From: Pseudomonadales bacterium
GTDB taxonomy: Bacteria; Pseudomonadota; Gammaproteobacteria; Pseudomonadales; UBA7434
Assembly (NCBI GenBank): GCA_013043705.1
Contig: JABDNS010000126.1
Coordinates: 1 to 55,698 of the forward strand
Direction of reading: 5' to 3'
DNA length: 55,698 nt
The position numbers and the translations under genes were made by a program. Below the pieces are notes generated by a model that had not been told where the DNA came from, did no database searches, and saw only the letters and a program-made list of their open reading frames with translations. This document shows, piece by piece, positions 1 to 11,859 of this stretch; positions within the stretch are counted from its first letter, which is position 1; each line of letters opens with the position of its first letter.

Positions 1-1
1 G

Positions 2-1999
2 GCGCAGCGCATTGTTAATGGCGAAGTTCCCGAGGGCTTGAAAGACAAGCGGCTATTGTCGCTAGACCTGGGTTCATTGTTGGCGGGTGCCAAATTCCGT
101 GGTGACTTTGAAGAGCGGCTGAAGTCGGTACTAAAAGAACTTTCGCAACAGGAAGGCCGGGTCATTCTATTTGTCGACGAATTGCATACCATGGTCGGCG
201 CGGGCAAGGCCGAGGGCTCGATGGATGCAGGCAATATGCTTAAGCCGGCGTTGGCGCGCGGCGAGCTGCACTGCGTGGGTGCTACAACGCTGGATGAATA
301 CCGGCAATTTATTGAAAAAGATGCCGCGCTGGAGCGACGCTTCCAGAAAGTGCTGGTGGGCGAGCCTTCCGAGGAAGATACCATTGCCATACTGCGTGGC
401 CTGAAAGAGCGCTACGAGGTTCACCATGGCGTGGATATTACTGATGCAGCGATTATCGCGGCGGCCAAGCTTTCGCAGCGCTACATTACCGACCGCCAGC
501 TTCCCGATAAGGCAATTGACCTGATTGATGAAGCAGCCAGTCGTATTCGTATGGAAATTGACTCCAAGCCCGAGGTGATGGACAAGCTCGAGCGTCGCTT
601 GATCCAGTTAAAAATCCAGCGCGAAGCGGTGAAGAAAGACAAAGATGAAGCGGCCAAGGCGCAGTTAAAAATTCTTGAAGACGAAATTGCTGAAGTCGGT
701 AAGGAGTTTGCCGACCTGGAAGAAGTCTGGAAAGCCGAGAAGGCAACCGTGCAAGGTGACCAGCAACTCAAGCAGGAGCTCGAGGAGGCGCGCATTGCAC
801 TGGAAGCGGCCAGTCGGCGCGGTGATTTGCAAGCCATGTCAGAATTGCAGTACGGCAAAATTCCCGAGCTGGAAAAACAGCTGCAAACGATTGTTGAAGG
901 CAGCAAGACCGAGATGAAATTGCTGCGCAACAGTGTTGGCGATGACGAAGTGGCGGAAGTCGTTTCGCGCTGGACGGGTATCCCCGTTTCGCGCATGCTC
1001 GAGGGCGAGCGTGAAAAACTTTTGCGCATGGAAGAGTCATTGCACGATCGTGTGATTGGCCAGCACGAGGCCGTGGTAGCGGTATCGGATGCGGTGCGGC
1101 GTGCCCGCGCGGGCCTGTCTGATCCCAACCGCCCGAATGGTTCGTTCCTTTTCCTTGGTCCCACTGGTGTGGGTAAAACCGAACTGTGCAAGGCGCTGGC
1201 AAACTTCTTGTTCGACAGCGATCAGGCCCTGGTGCGGTTGGATATGTCCGAGTTCATGGAAAAGCATTCGGTCGCTCGCCTGATTGGCGCGCCGCCCGGC
1301 TACGTGGGCTATGACGAAGGCGGTTACCTGACCGAGGCGATTCGCCGCAAGCCGTATTCGCTGCTGTTGCTAGACGAAATTGAAAAAGCGCACCCGGATG
1401 TTTTCAACATCCTGTTGCAAGTGCTGGAAGATGGCCGTCTTACCGATAGCCAGGGGCGCACAGTGGATTTTAAAAACACTGTAATTGTTATGACCTCGAA
1501 CCTGGGATCAGACGTTATCCAGGAACTGGCACAAGACAAATCTTATGATGCGATATCCTTCGGTGAAAAAACCAGTGACAGTGAGTCAGGTGTTAGCCAG
1601 GGCCGCTACAGCGCGATGAAGAAGGCGGTGATGGAGGTAGTGTCGAAGCATTTCCGTCCCGAGTTTATTAACCGTGTGGATGAGTCGGTGGTCTTCCACC
1701 CCTTGGGTCGCGAGCATATCCGCGGTATTGCCGAAATCCAGCTCGCGTTGCTCAAAGCGCGACTGCAAGAGCGTGAACTGCAGCTGGAAATTAGTGATGC
1801 GGCGCTGGATGTGCTGGCCGAGACTGGCTTCGACCCCGTTTACGGCGCCAGGCCGCTAAAGCGTGTGATTCAGCAAAAGTTGGAAAACCCGCTGGCGCAG
1901 CAGTTACTGGCTGGCAAATACGTTCCGGGTGACACGATTAGTGTGGAGCCTGCAGAGTCGGGCGGCGGCTTCAAGTTTGAAAAGCAGGCGCTGCATTAA
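2..1999 (+). CDS. clpB: ATP-dependent chaperone ClpB, 5'-truncated by the window edge
   Basis: Frame is open from base 2 ([17 protein letters not shown]...). Contains [13 protein letters not shown], the middle coiled-coil region, the NBD2 Walker [10 protein letters not shown] and the [14 protein letters not shown] Walker B. Confidence 0.96.
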   Translation, partial: AQRIVNGEVPEGLKDKRLLSLDLGSLLAGAKFRGDFEERLKSVLKELSQQEGRVILFVDELHTMVGAGKAEGSMDAGNMLKPALARGELHCVGATTLDEYRQFIEKDAALERRFQKVLVGEPSEEDTIAILRGLKERYEVHHGVDITDAAIIAAAKLSQRYITDRQLPDKAIDLIDEAASRIRMEIDSKPEVMDKLERRLIQLKIQREAVKKDKDEAAKAQLKILEDEIAEVGKEFADLEEVWKAEKATVQGDQQLKQELEEARIALEAASRRGDLQAMSELQYGKIPELEKQLQTIVEGSKTEMKLLRNSVGDDEVAEVVSRWTGIPVSRMLEGEREKLLRMEESLHDRVIGQHEAVVAVSDAVRRARAGLSDPNRPNGSFLFLGPTGVGKTELCKALANFLFDSDQALVRLDMSEFMEKHSVARLIGAPPGYVGYDEGGYLTEAIRRKPYSLLLLDEIEKAHPDVFNILLQVLEDGRLTDSQGRTVDFKNTVIVMTSNLGSDVIQELAQDKSYDAISFGEKTSDSESGVSQGRYSAMKKAVMEVVSKHFRPEFINRVDESVVFHPLGREHIRGIAEIQLALLKARLQERELQLEISDAALDVLAETGFDPVYGARPLKRVIQQKLENPLAQQLLAGKYVPGDTISVEPAESGGGFKFEKQALH

Positions 2000-2067
2000 A
2001 CCTGTTGGCAGGTGCGAAGCGTGGTTGCCGCTAGCAGATAGTTGTTGCGAGTAGTGCGCTGTCGCCG

Positions 2068-2364
2068 TTAGTCATCGCCGTGCTTTGCAATCGATTCAAG
2101 GTAGGGCCCGCTGTAGCGGTGTGATTGCAATATGTCGGTTACGCTTTGGCCTGCCGCGTTGCAGGCTTGCGTGTCGCCGCCAGCCTCGACAAAAAAGCGC
2201 ACAAAGTCGTCGAAGTCTTCGGCGCGCATCGACTGGTAGGCTTTGAGCAATTTGTGGTGATCGGCGTTTTCACCTTCAGGTGGCTGCAACTTCAGGAACT
2301 CGCGTATCCGGGCTTCATCCCATACCGGGTCAATTACCTTCGCTTTGTCTTTCTTCAACGCCAT
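2068..2364 (-). CDS. Small conserved protein, PA4642-like family (function unknown)
   Basis: 98-aa ORF MALKKDKAKVIDPVWDEARIREFLKLQPPEG..., recalled as resembling Pseudomonas PA4642; converges with clpB. Confidence 0.7.
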   Translation of the reverse strand: MALKKDKAKVIDPVWDEARIREFLKLQPPEGENADHHKLLKAYQSMRAEDFDDFVRFFVEAGGDTQACNAAGQSVTDILQSHRYSGPYLESIAKHGDD

Positions 2365-2612
2365 TCTGTTCGCTCTTTCATAGTACGCAGTTCATCTTGA
2401 TTCGTTCCTGCCGCAGCCTAAGGATTGCGCGGGGCGGGCACATGCGCCACGCCAACGCGTCCGATCAGCGTGGCAGCGGCCCGCAGGGCGGCGCATTATA
2501 CGCCAGCATCGCCCAGATAATTGTCGAAAAAATAATCAATTTGCTTCTGCCAGCCTGTATACTCAACGCTAAAAAATACAATAAATTCAAACAAAACAAT
2601 AAGTTATTGGTT

Positions 2613-2629
2613 TTGGCATCTGAATTGCT
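2613..2629 (+). promoter_or_regulatory. Candidate sigma-54 (RpoN) -24/-12 promoter
   Basis: TTGGCATCTGAATTGCT. GG (2615-2616) and GC (2627-2628) are separated by exactly 10 nt; matches the TTGGCA and TTGCT parts of YTGGCACGrNNNTTGCW. About 74 nt upstream of the ATG at 2703. Confidence 0.65.
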
Positions 2630-2702
2630 CATAAAACAATCAACCCCGGGATGCTGCTACCCGCCCATACAATGTTTATCTAACGTAATTGGACTGAAAT
2701 TA

Positions 2703-3230
2703 ATGCGCAAACTGTTCTTGAGGTCGACCTTCGTTTCTATCTGTGCCGGCCTTGCCCTGCAGGCCCAGGCACTGGTGGTGCTGCCGCCCGAGTGCCAACT
2801 CAGCCCTGTTTCTGAGTTTTGCCTTCCCGGCGAGGAGCCCAGCCCCGCGCCGCTTGGTGAGCTGGTTGGCACCGCGATATTCCAAAAATTGATTCACGCT
2901 AATCCTGAAAACACAGCAGAGCTTTTGAGTTCGAACTTTGTTGAAAACTGGACCCAGGCCTGGGTAAATTTCCCGGTGCCACAACTCATCGAAGAGCAGA
3001 TTTTGGCGCTCAACCTGAGCGACTTCGAAGCCTGGCTGGACTGGCTTTGCACAAGCCTGCATCCCAATGGCGAGCCAGCCTGGCAAACTGATTTCCAGCA
3101 GGTGCCGCCATTGCTAATAGAATCATCCACGCTAACCAATCCATCGGCAGTGCCACTGCCGGCTTCAATCTGGCTGTTTGCCAGTGCGGTTTTAGGCTTG
3201 AGCATAGGGGGCAAGCGCCGGACAGAATAA
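2703..3230 (+). CDS. Exported protein with VPLPA-CTERM sorting signal, otherwise uncharacterised
   Basis: N-terminal signal peptide MRKLFLRSTFVSICAGLALQAQA; C-terminal AVPLPASIWLFASAVLGLSIGGKRRTE (VPLPA motif, TM helix, basic tail). Confidence 0.85.
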   Translation: MRKLFLRSTFVSICAGLALQAQALVVLPPECQLSPVSEFCLPGEEPSPAPLGELVGTAIFQKLIHANPENTAELLSSNFVENWTQAWVNFPVPQLIEEQILALNLSDFEAWLDWLCTSLHPNGEPAWQTDFQQVPPLLIESSTLTNPSAVPLPASIWLFASAVLGLSIGGKRRTE

Positions 3231-3249
3231 AAACTTCACATTCCGGTTG

Positions 3250-3296
3250 GCCCTGGCATAACTTTTCCGGGTTTATGCCAGGGCTTCTTTTTTTCT
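3250..3296 (+). terminator. Rho-independent terminator
   Basis: Perfect 12-bp stem gccctggcataa / ttatgccagggc with an 11-nt loop, followed by ttctttttttct. Confidence 0.9.
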
Positions 3297-3302
3297 AGTG
3301 CT

Positions 3303-4751
3303 CTATTTCAGTTTTTCTGCAAGAATTCGGTTCACTTCACCAGGGTTAGCCTGGCCCTTCGATACTTTCATAACCTGGCCCACGAAGTAGCCCAGCAATT
3401 TTTTGCGTTTGTCGGGCTCTGCTGCCAGGTACTGTAAAACTTGGGCTTCGCTGTTGTCGATTACCTCTTGCACCATCGCCTCAATTGCACCGCTATCACT
3501 AACTTGTTTGAGCCCTTGTTGCGCAATAATTTTATCCGGCTCATCGCCCGACTCGCACATGCTTTCAAAAACTTTTTTGGCGATCTTACCCGAAATTGTT
3601 TGGTCATCTATGCGGGAAATTAGCTGCCCCAGAGCGGCGGCGCTAACTTGCGACTGCGATATAAAAAGGTTTTCTTTGTTCAAATAAGCGCTTAGCTCAC
3701 CCATCACCCAATTGGCCGCAAGCTTGGCATCGCCACAATTTTCAGCCACTTGCTCAAAGTAATCGGCAAGCTCGCGTGATTCGCAGAGCAATGAGGCATC
3801 GTAACCGGAAAGTTCGTACTGTGTTTCGAATCGCGCGCGCTTTTGGTCGGGCAATTCCGGCATTTTCTGGCGCAGCGATTCAATCGTTTTTTGTTCTATA
3901 ACAACCGGCAGCAGGTCGGGGCAGGGGAAGTAGCGATAGTCGTTGGCCTCTTCCTTGCTTCGCATGCTGCGGGTTTCGTTTTTGTCGCTATCGTAAAGCC
4001 GGGTTTCCTGTACCACTTCGCCGCCGTCTTCAATCAAATCGATCTGCCTGGCCACTTCAACATTAATCGCTTTTTCAATAAAGCGAAATGAGTTCAGGTT
4101 TTTTGTTTCGGTGCGCGTACCCAGCGTGTCACTACCCATGGGCCGAACCGAAACGTTGGCATCGCAGCGTAGCGAGCCCTGCGACATATCGCCGTCGGAT
4201 ATGCCAAGGTAGGTAACGATGGCATGAATTTTTTTCAGGTAGGCAACTGCTTCTTCGGCGTTGCGCATATCGGGTTCGCTAACGATTTCAATAAGTGGTG
4301 TGCCGGCGCGGTTCAAATCAATGCCACTCATGCCGTGGAAATCTTCGTGCAGGGACTTGCCAGCATCTTCTTCCAGGTGTGCGTGGTGAATGCGGATGTG
4401 GCGGCTCGTTTGGTTGTCGGTGCCAGTATTAATTTCTATCGAGCCCTCGCCAACGATGGGGGCGGCCAGTTGCGTGGTCTGGTAGCCCTTGGGCAGGTCG
4501 GGATAAAAGTAGTTTTTGCGCTCAAATACAGAGCGGCGCTCGATTTCGGCATTAACCGCAAGGCCGAACAAAATGGCACTGTGAAAAGCCTGTTCATTGG
4601 CCACCGGCAAGGTGCCGGGCAACGCCAGGTCTACCGCATTGGCCTGGGTATTTGGCGGTGCACCAAAGGCGGTTGAACTGCCGCTAAAAATTTTAGATTT
4701 TGTAGCAAGCTGGACGTGTACTTCCAGCCCGATAACCGTTTCCCATTGCAT
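3303..4751 (-). CDS. gatB: Asp-tRNA(Asn)/Glu-tRNA(Gln) amidotransferase subunit B
   Basis: [50 protein letters not shown]...; operon with gatA and gatC. ORF extends to 4787; start chosen at the Met at 4751. Confidence 0.97.
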   Translation of the reverse strand: MQWETVIGLEVHVQLATKSKIFSGSSTAFGAPPNTQANAVDLALPGTLPVANEQAFHSAILFGLAVNAEIERRSVFERKNYFYPDLPKGYQTTQLAAPIVGEGSIEINTGTDNQTSRHIRIHHAHLEEDAGKSLHEDFHGMSGIDLNRAGTPLIEIVSEPDMRNAEEAVAYLKKIHAIVTYLGISDGDMSQGSLRCDANVSVRPMGSDTLGTRTETKNLNSFRFIEKAINVEVARQIDLIEDGGEVVQETRLYDSDKNETRSMRSKEEANDYRYFPCPDLLPVVIEQKTIESLRQKMPELPDQKRARFETQYELSGYDASLLCESRELADYFEQVAENCGDAKLAANWVMGELSAYLNKENLFISQSQVSAAALGQLISRIDDQTISGKIAKKVFESMCESGDEPDKIIAQQGLKQVSDSGAIEAMVQEVIDNSEAQVLQYLAAEPDKRKKLLGYFVGQVMKVSKGQANPGEVNRILAEKLK

Positions 4752-4793
4752 GCCAATTGCTCTCTGTGTAGGGCGGCGACTTTCCAACAGGCC

Positions 4794-6260
4794 TTATTCG
4801 ACCGGCGAGCGCGTGTGCCAGTCGGTAGCGCGCTGGTATTGGTGAGCAACGCGCAAAATCGTTGCCTCATCGAAGTGTTTGCCTATGAGTTGCAGACCCA
4901 CCGGCATATTGTTGATCATGCCAGCCGGAACTGACATGCCGGGCAGCCCCGCAAGGTTTACCGCGATGGTATAAATATCTTCCAGGTACATGGCCACCGG
5001 GTCTGATTGTTTTTCGCCAAACCTGAAAGCGGGCGAAGGGCAGGTGGGCCCTGCAATGACGTCGACTTTTTCAAAGGCGCGATCGAAATCATCTTTTATT
5101 AGCCTGCGAACTTGCTGCGCCTTGCGATAGTAGGCATCGTAGTAGCCGGCAGACAGCGCATAGGCGCCTACCAGGATGCGCCGCTTTACCTCGTCGCCAA
5201 AGCCTTCGCTCCTGGTGCGGGTGTACATATCTTCCAGGTCTTGCGGATCTTCGCAGCGATAACCGTATCGCACGCCATCAAAGCGCGAGAGATTAGAGGA
5301 TGCCTCGGCCGGCGCAATGACGTAATAGGCTGGCACCGATAGCGCGGAATTGGGCAACTCGACGTCGACCAGTGTTGCGCCCAGCTTTTCAAGTTCGGTC
5401 AACGCCTCGCGCACTGCGCCAGCCATTTCGCTATCAAGGCGATCATCAAAATATTCTTTGGGCACGCCAATGCGCAGGTCGCGGATGTCCTGTTCGAGCC
5501 CGTCGCAGAAGTCCGGGCAGCTGAGCGCGGCGCTGGTTGAGTCGCGTGGGTCGTGACCTGCCATGGCGTTGAGCATCAGTGCAGCATCTTCAGCGCTGCG
5601 CGTCATCGGACCGCCCTGGTCGAGGCTCGAGGCAAACGCAATCATGCCGTAGCGGCTAACGCGACCGTAGGTTGGCTTTAGGCCTGTAATACCGCATAGC
5701 GCCGCCGGCTGCCTGATTGATCCGCCGGTGTCGGTGCCGGTGGCGGCGGGCACAAGCCTTGCTGCGACTGCCGCTGCCGAACCCCCGGAGGAGCCACCGG
5801 GTACCGTGTTGGTATCCCAGGGGTTTTTAACCTTGCCGTAGAAGCTGGTCTCGTTCGACGAGCCCATCGCAAACTCGTCCATATTGGTCTTGCCCAGCGT
5901 CACTGCACCGGCCTGCTGCATTTGTGCAACTACCGTTGCATCGTAGGGCGGCAAAAAATTATCCAGCATTTTGCTGCCGCAACTGGTGCGTACGCCCTGT
6001 GTGCAAAAGATATCTTTTTGTGCCATCGGAATGCCCAGCAATGCGTTCTGCTCGCCGCTGGCGATACGCCGGTCGGCCGCGTCGGCAGCGGCTAGCGCCG
6101 GTTCGGGCGTTACCGTAATAAAGCTATTGTATTCGCCGTCGTGTTGATCGATACGCGACAGGAAATACTCGGTGAGCTCTCGCGAGCTGAATTGCTTACT
6201 GTCCAGCCCTTCGCGCAATGCGCACAGCGATAGCTGGTGCAGTGCCTGGTTGTTTGACAT
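4794..6260 (-). CDS. gatA: Asp-tRNA(Asn)/Glu-tRNA(Gln) amidotransferase subunit A
   Basis: Amidase signature [54 protein letters not shown] extends to 6278. Confidence 0.97.
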   Translation of the reverse strand: MSNNQALHQLSLCALREGLDSKQFSSRELTEYFLSRIDQHDGEYNSFITVTPEPALAAADAADRRIASGEQNALLGIPMAQKDIFCTQGVRTSCGSKMLDNFLPPYDATVVAQMQQAGAVTLGKTNMDEFAMGSSNETSFYGKVKNPWDTNTVPGGSSGGSAAAVAARLVPAATGTDTGGSIRQPAALCGITGLKPTYGRVSRYGMIAFASSLDQGGPMTRSAEDAALMLNAMAGHDPRDSTSAALSCPDFCDGLEQDIRDLRIGVPKEYFDDRLDSEMAGAVREALTELEKLGATLVDVELPNSALSVPAYYVIAPAEASSNLSRFDGVRYGYRCEDPQDLEDMYTRTRSEGFGDEVKRRILVGAYALSAGYYDAYYRKAQQVRRLIKDDFDRAFEKVDVIAGPTCPSPAFRFGEKQSDPVAMYLEDIYTIAVNLAGLPGMSVPAGMINNMPVGLQLIGKHFDEATILRVAHQYQRATDWHTRSPVE

Positions 6261-6300
6261 CGCCTTTGCCTTATTCAATGGGTGTCCTGCGGCCGCGAAG

Positions 6301-6340
6301 CCTTGGGAGCGCTTAACCTTGGTAGCGCTTTACCTTGGTA
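6301..6340. repeat. 16-bp tandem repeat, about 2.5 copies, in the gatC-gatA spacer
   Basis: ccttgggagcgcttaa / ccttggtagcgcttta / ccttggta. Confidence 0.8.
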
Positions 6341-6369
6341 TAACAGGCGCGATAGCCGCGCCGGTCGCT

Positions 6370-6669
6370 TTACTCGATAACTTTGGGAACCAGGAACAAT
6401 CCGTCCTGTTGTGCCGGCGCGCCGGCCATTAGCGCTTCGCGGGCGGCTATTTTGTCGCCCGGCTCGTCTACTTTATCGCTGCGTAATACTTGCGCGGCAT
6501 CCAGCGAATTGGACATCGGCTCAACCGCGCTGGTGTCGATCGCCTGCATCTGGTCGACCATATCCAGAATGGAAGCAATGCGCGAGGTAACGTCATCGAT
6601 TTCATCATCGCGCAAACGAATGCGCGCCAGGCGCGCAGTGGTGGCGATCTCTTCTCTGGATATGCTCAT
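6370..6669 (-). CDS. gatC: Asp-tRNA(Asn)/Glu-tRNA(Gln) amidotransferase subunit C
   Basis: 99 aa MSISREEIATTARLARIRLRDDEIDDVTSRIASILDMVDQMQAIDTSAVEPMSN. Confidence 0.95.
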   Translation of the reverse strand: MSISREEIATTARLARIRLRDDEIDDVTSRIASILDMVDQMQAIDTSAVEPMSNSLDAAQVLRSDKVDEPGDKIAAREALMAGAPAQQDGLFLVPKVIE

Positions 6670-6948
6670 ACGGGTGTTCGCCTTGTTTTGGTGGACCTGT
6701 GTTGTGAACTTGTAGGTTGGACGGGTGTCGCGTGTCTCGTTTGCTGTATCAGGGTGCTGTATTTTGATGTTCTGGTTCGGCGATCTGACCGGTAGATCCG
6801 GCTGCGATTGCAGCGCGAAGGTAGTGTGAATCGCGTTTCAGCGGTCGAGCTGTTAAAACAGGTAAAAGCGCTAAGTTATCACATTTCAGTCTTGCCCTGA
6901 ATCCCCGCCATTGATAGAGTTCGCCGCACGTTGGGTGGACCCTGCTAG

Positions 6949-8118
<1,170 letters not shown>

Positions 8119-8166
8119 GCGCCGGGCAACCGTTCCAGTGTTTGCCGGTGCGCGCCGCGAACATCA

Positions 8167-9048
8167 TTGCGCGGGTTTGGTCAGCGCGGAGGGCTAACCG
8201 CCATTAAACCGATTTTCGGCAAGGCGCCAGCTGCGGGCGCACGGCTCGTGTTACTGGTGCTTATTGCGCTGGCACTGGTTATCGCCGACGTAAAAACTTC
8301 AGCCCTGCATGGCTTGCGCGAAGCGGGCGCTGCAATCGCCAGCCCGTTCTATTGGTTTAGCCGCCAACCTGGCGACCTGGTCGGCGGTATCCGCACTTAC
8401 TTCTCTTCCCGTGAGCACCTGCTTTTGGAAAATGAGCGCTTGCACAGCGATGCGCGTGTACTGCGTGGCGAGTTGCAGCAAATGGTATCGCTCACCGCAG
8501 AAAATGTGCGCCTGAAGGAATTGCTCAGTTCCACCACGGTGGTTGAAGACAGCGTGCTGGTGGCCGAGACCATCAGCGTTTCGCCGAGCCCGCTGCAACA
8601 CAAAATTACCATCAACAAGGGCGAACACGATGGCGTTTATATCGGGCAGGCGGTTATCGACGCTTACGGCCTGGTTGGGCAGGTTGTTGAGGTGCACGCC
8701 AAAAGCGCTAGCGTAATCCAGGTTAGCGATGCCAGGCACGCCATACCGGTTCAGGTTAATCGCAATGGCGTGCGCGGTATTGTAGAAGGTACCGGCCGCG
8801 TCGATAGGTTGTCGTTGCCAAACATGGTTGAGACCACCGACATTAAGGCGGGTGACCTGTTGGTGAGCTCAGGCCTGGGGCAGCGTTTTCCGGTGGGTTA
8901 TCCGGTTGGTGTTGTCGAATCGGTTGAGTCTGACCCTGGCGAAGCTTTTTTGCGCATTGTCGTGCGGCCTAGCGCCAAGCTCGACCGCGGTCGTTACGTG
9001 TTACTGGTTTTCGCTGGCGAGACCGCGCGCGCTGGGGGTGCACGCTAG
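8167..9048 (+). CDS. mreC: Rod shape-determining protein MreC
   Basis: TTG start; N-terminal TM, coiled coil and the beta domain (SSTTVVEDSVLVAETISVSPSPLQHKITINKG); follows mreB. Confidence 0.94.
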   Translation: MRGFGQRGGLTAIKPIFGKAPAAGARLVLLVLIALALVIADVKTSALHGLREAGAAIASPFYWFSRQPGDLVGGIRTYFSSREHLLLENERLHSDARVLRGELQQMVSLTAENVRLKELLSSTTVVEDSVLVAETISVSPSPLQHKITINKGEHDGVYIGQAVIDAYGLVGQVVEVHAKSASVIQVSDARHAIPVQVNRNGVRGIVEGTGRVDRLSLPNMVETTDIKAGDLLVSSGLGQRFPVGYPVGVVESVESDPGEAFLRIVVRPSAKLDRGRYVLLVFAGETARAGGAR

Positions 9049-9557
9049 TGGACGCGAACTTTAACCGCAGTTACGCGCAGCGCGATAGCGATTCCGGCGA
9101 GTTTTCCTGGAATCTGTTGATTATAAGCTCAGTGGTTGCGCTGTTCGCAGCCATTTGGCCGCTACCGTTGTGGTCAACCTGGATTCGCCCTGAATTTCTT
9201 GCCTTGCTGGTGGCCTATTGGGTGATGATGGCACCGTTTCGAGTGGGCATGGTGTATGCCTTTGTGATGGGGTTATTGCTCGACCTGTTTGCCGCCACAC
9301 CATTAGGCCAGCAGGCCTTGGGTTTAACGGTAATTGCCTACCTTGTGTTCCTGATCCACCAGCGCATGCGGATGTTTTCTATATTGCAGCAGTCGCTGTT
9401 GTTGTTCGGCCTGGTCAGTTTGTACCAGCTGCTCAAGTTCTGGATTTATGGCTTGAGTGGTGGCGCCTATGCGAGCTTCGCTTTGCTGCTGCCTGCCTTA
9501 TCAAGCGCCATCTGCTGGCCTTTTGTTAGATTGTTTATGGATCGACTGCGCCGCTAG
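9048..9557 (+). CDS. mreD: Rod shape-determining protein MreD
   Basis: 169-aa multi-TM protein; GTG start overlaps the mreC stop. Confidence 0.92.
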   Translation: MDANFNRSYAQRDSDSGEFSWNLLIISSVVALFAAIWPLPLWSTWIRPEFLALLVAYWVMMAPFRVGMVYAFVMGLLLDLFAATPLGQQALGLTVIAYLVFLIHQRMRMFSILQQSLLLFGLVSLYQLLKFWIYGLSGGAYASFALLLPALSSAICWPFVRLFMDRLRR

Positions 9558-9698
9558 TCGCAAGCCTGGCATAGGCGGCAGTACTCGTGATTGTTGAGTT
9601 GCCTTCATTTGTTAAACTGCGTGTGTTGTAAGTGCGCGCGGTTTGTGCAGGCAATAGTGCCTTCACCTGAACTGTTTGCCGGCCCGGATTGCTTGCCC

Positions 9699-10319
9699 AT
9701 GACCCAACTGTTCCTGGCCTCGGCCTCGCCAAGAAGAGCCGAACTGCTTGCGCAAATTGCTGTGCCATTTGAGCGCATTTTGCCCGTCTTCGATGAGCAG
9801 CGGCTTGCGGATGAGTCGCCCCGCGACTACGTCAGCCGGCTCGCCAGTGGTAAGGCCGAAGCGGGTCGGCGGCTTTTGACTGTGCAATCCTCCACTCAAC
9901 CGCGCTGCGTGCTCGGTGCCGATACTATAGTTGTGCTCGGTGATACTGTTTTTGGCAAACCGGCTAACGCAGCAGACCACCATCGCATGATGAAAGCACT
10001 CAGTGATAGTGCACACCAGGTGCTCACTGCGGTGACTTTGCTGTGCAGCGTCGGCGAGGGAAGCGAACAGCCGTGGCGACAGCAAAAGCTGTTGAGTAGT
10101 ACCGAAGTGCGTTTCAAACCCTTGTCCGATGCTGAAATCCAAGCCTACTGGGCCAGCAAAGAACCCCGGGATAAAGCGGGTGGCTACGCCATCCAGGGCA
10201 TCGGCGCGCTATTCGTGGCGTCGATAAGCGGAAGCTATAGTGGCGTGGTAGGTTTGCCACTCTACGAGACTGGCCAGCTACTCGCGCGTGCGGGCGTGGC
10301 CACGCCGCTGTCCAATTAA
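9699..10319 (+). CDS. maf: Maf family nucleotide pyrophosphatase
   Basis: MTQLFLASASPRRAELLAQIAVPFERI...GADTIVVLGDTVFGKP...RDKAGGYAIQGIGALFV. Confidence 0.95.
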   Translation: MTQLFLASASPRRAELLAQIAVPFERILPVFDEQRLADESPRDYVSRLASGKAEAGRRLLTVQSSTQPRCVLGADTIVVLGDTVFGKPANAADHHRMMKALSDSAHQVLTAVTLLCSVGEGSEQPWRQQKLLSSTEVRFKPLSDAEIQAYWASKEPRDKAGGYAIQGIGALFVASISGSYSGVVGLPLYETGQLLARAGVATPLSN

Positions 10320-10338
10320 AACTGCCCAGCGAGGGAAT

Positions 10339-11820
10339 ATGAGCGAAGAAATTTTAATGAATGTAACGCCCATGGAAACCCGCGTAGCGCTGGTTGAAGA
10401 TGGTGTATTGCAGGAAGTTTTTGTGGAGCGCGAGCGTAGCCGCGGTATTGTCGGCAATATCTACCTGGGCAAGGTTGTGCGGGTGCTGCCCGGCATGCAA
10501 GCGGCCTTCGTTGATATTGGGCTGGAGAAGGCCAGCTACTTGCACGCCGACGATATCGTTGTAGACGGCGAGACCGATAGCGCCAAACATAATGGTGGTA
10601 TTCAATTCCTGGTTCGCGAGGGCGATGCCATTTTGGTGCAGGTGTTAAAAGACCCGTTGGGTACCAAGGGTGCGCGCGTCAGCGGCGCCTTGTCGGTATC
10701 TTCGCGGAACCTGGTTTACATGCCGCAGTCAGATCATATTGGCGTGTCAAACAAAATTGAAAGCGCAGTGCAACGTGAGCAACTCAAGGACACGCTTTCC
10801 AGCGTGCTTGAACAAGAGCAGGGCAAGCCGATCGCTGACATAAAAGGCGGATACATTATCCGCACCGCGGCGGAGTCATTTGCTGAACAGGATTTCGTTG
10901 CCGATGTACGCTATTTGCAGCGACTTTGGCAGGCGCTTGAGAAAAAAATTGCCGCGCAAACTGCGCCAAGCCTGGTGTATGAAGAACTACATATTTCGGA
11001 GCGGGTCATGCGTGACAACGTATACCCCGAGCTGGAAAAAATTCGCGTCGACAACGATGAAGTTTTCCAACGCCTGCAAAAATTTGCTGCCGAATTTATT
11101 CCTGAGTATTCGAGCAAGCTTGAATCCTACAATGCAGAGCGCCCTATCTTCGACATGTTCAGCATCGAAGAAGAGATAGAAAAAGCGTTGGGCAGGAAAG
11201 TAGAGCTGAAATCTGGTGGCTACCTTATTATCGACCAGACCGAAGCGCTTACCACTATTGATATCAACACCGGTGCATTCGTAGGTAAGCGTAATCTCGA
11301 TGAAACTATTTTTAAAACCAATCTTGAGGCGGCCAATGCGTTGGCGCGGCAAATCCGGCTGCGCAACCTCGGAGGCATTATCATTGTTGATTTTATCGAT
11401 ATGCAAAGCGAAGAGCATCAACGGCAGGTATTGCGCGCGCTGGAAAAAGCGGTGCGCAAGGATCGTTCGAAAATTGCAGTGGGCACCTTTACGCGGCTTG
11501 GGCTGGTAGAGATTACGCGGCAGCGAACCAGGGAAAGCCTTGAATATACATTGTGCGAGCCTTGTCCGGTTTGCCAGTCTCGCGGCATGTTGCGTTCGGC
11601 CGAAACAGTTTGCTCTGAAATATTCAGGGAGATTCTACGCGCCGCCAGAACTTACGAGCAGGATAAGCTGCTGGTGCTGGCCTCGGAGCCGGTAGTCGAC
11701 AGGTTGGTTGATGAAGACTCGGCCGCGGTTGCCGATTTACAGAAGGCGCTGGGTAAGTCGATCGAATTCCAGGTAGAGCCGGTGTATACGCAGGAACAAT
11801 ATGATGTGGTGTTACTGTAA
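10339..11820 (+). CDS. rng: Ribonuclease G
   Basis: MSEEILMNVTPMETRVALVEDGVLQEVFVERERSRGIVGNIYLGKVVRVLPGMQAAFVDIGL; CPVCQSRG zinc-link motif. Confidence 0.96.
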   Translation: MSEEILMNVTPMETRVALVEDGVLQEVFVERERSRGIVGNIYLGKVVRVLPGMQAAFVDIGLEKASYLHADDIVVDGETDSAKHNGGIQFLVREGDAILVQVLKDPLGTKGARVSGALSVSSRNLVYMPQSDHIGVSNKIESAVQREQLKDTLSSVLEQEQGKPIADIKGGYIIRTAAESFAEQDFVADVRYLQRLWQALEKKIAAQTAPSLVYEELHISERVMRDNVYPELEKIRVDNDEVFQRLQKFAAEFIPEYSSKLESYNAERPIFDMFSIEEEIEKALGRKVELKSGGYLIIDQTEALTTIDINTGAFVGKRNLDETIFKTNLEAANALARQIRLRNLGGIIIVDFIDMQSEEHQRQVLRALEKAVRKDRSKIAVGTFTRLGLVEITRQRTRESLEYTLCEPCPVCQSRGMLRSAETVCSEIFREILRAARTYEQDKLLVLASEPVVDRLVDEDSAAVADLQKALGKSIEFQVEPVYTQEQYDVVLL

Positions 11821-11859
11821 CTTGCTTTATTCTGTCCGTGCGCGGCGTCAAATCGGCTT

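Noticed and set aside
481-1191. 236-aa - strand ORF within clpB
   Set aside because: Antisense to conserved ClpB coding sequence; low-complexity Ser-rich translation.
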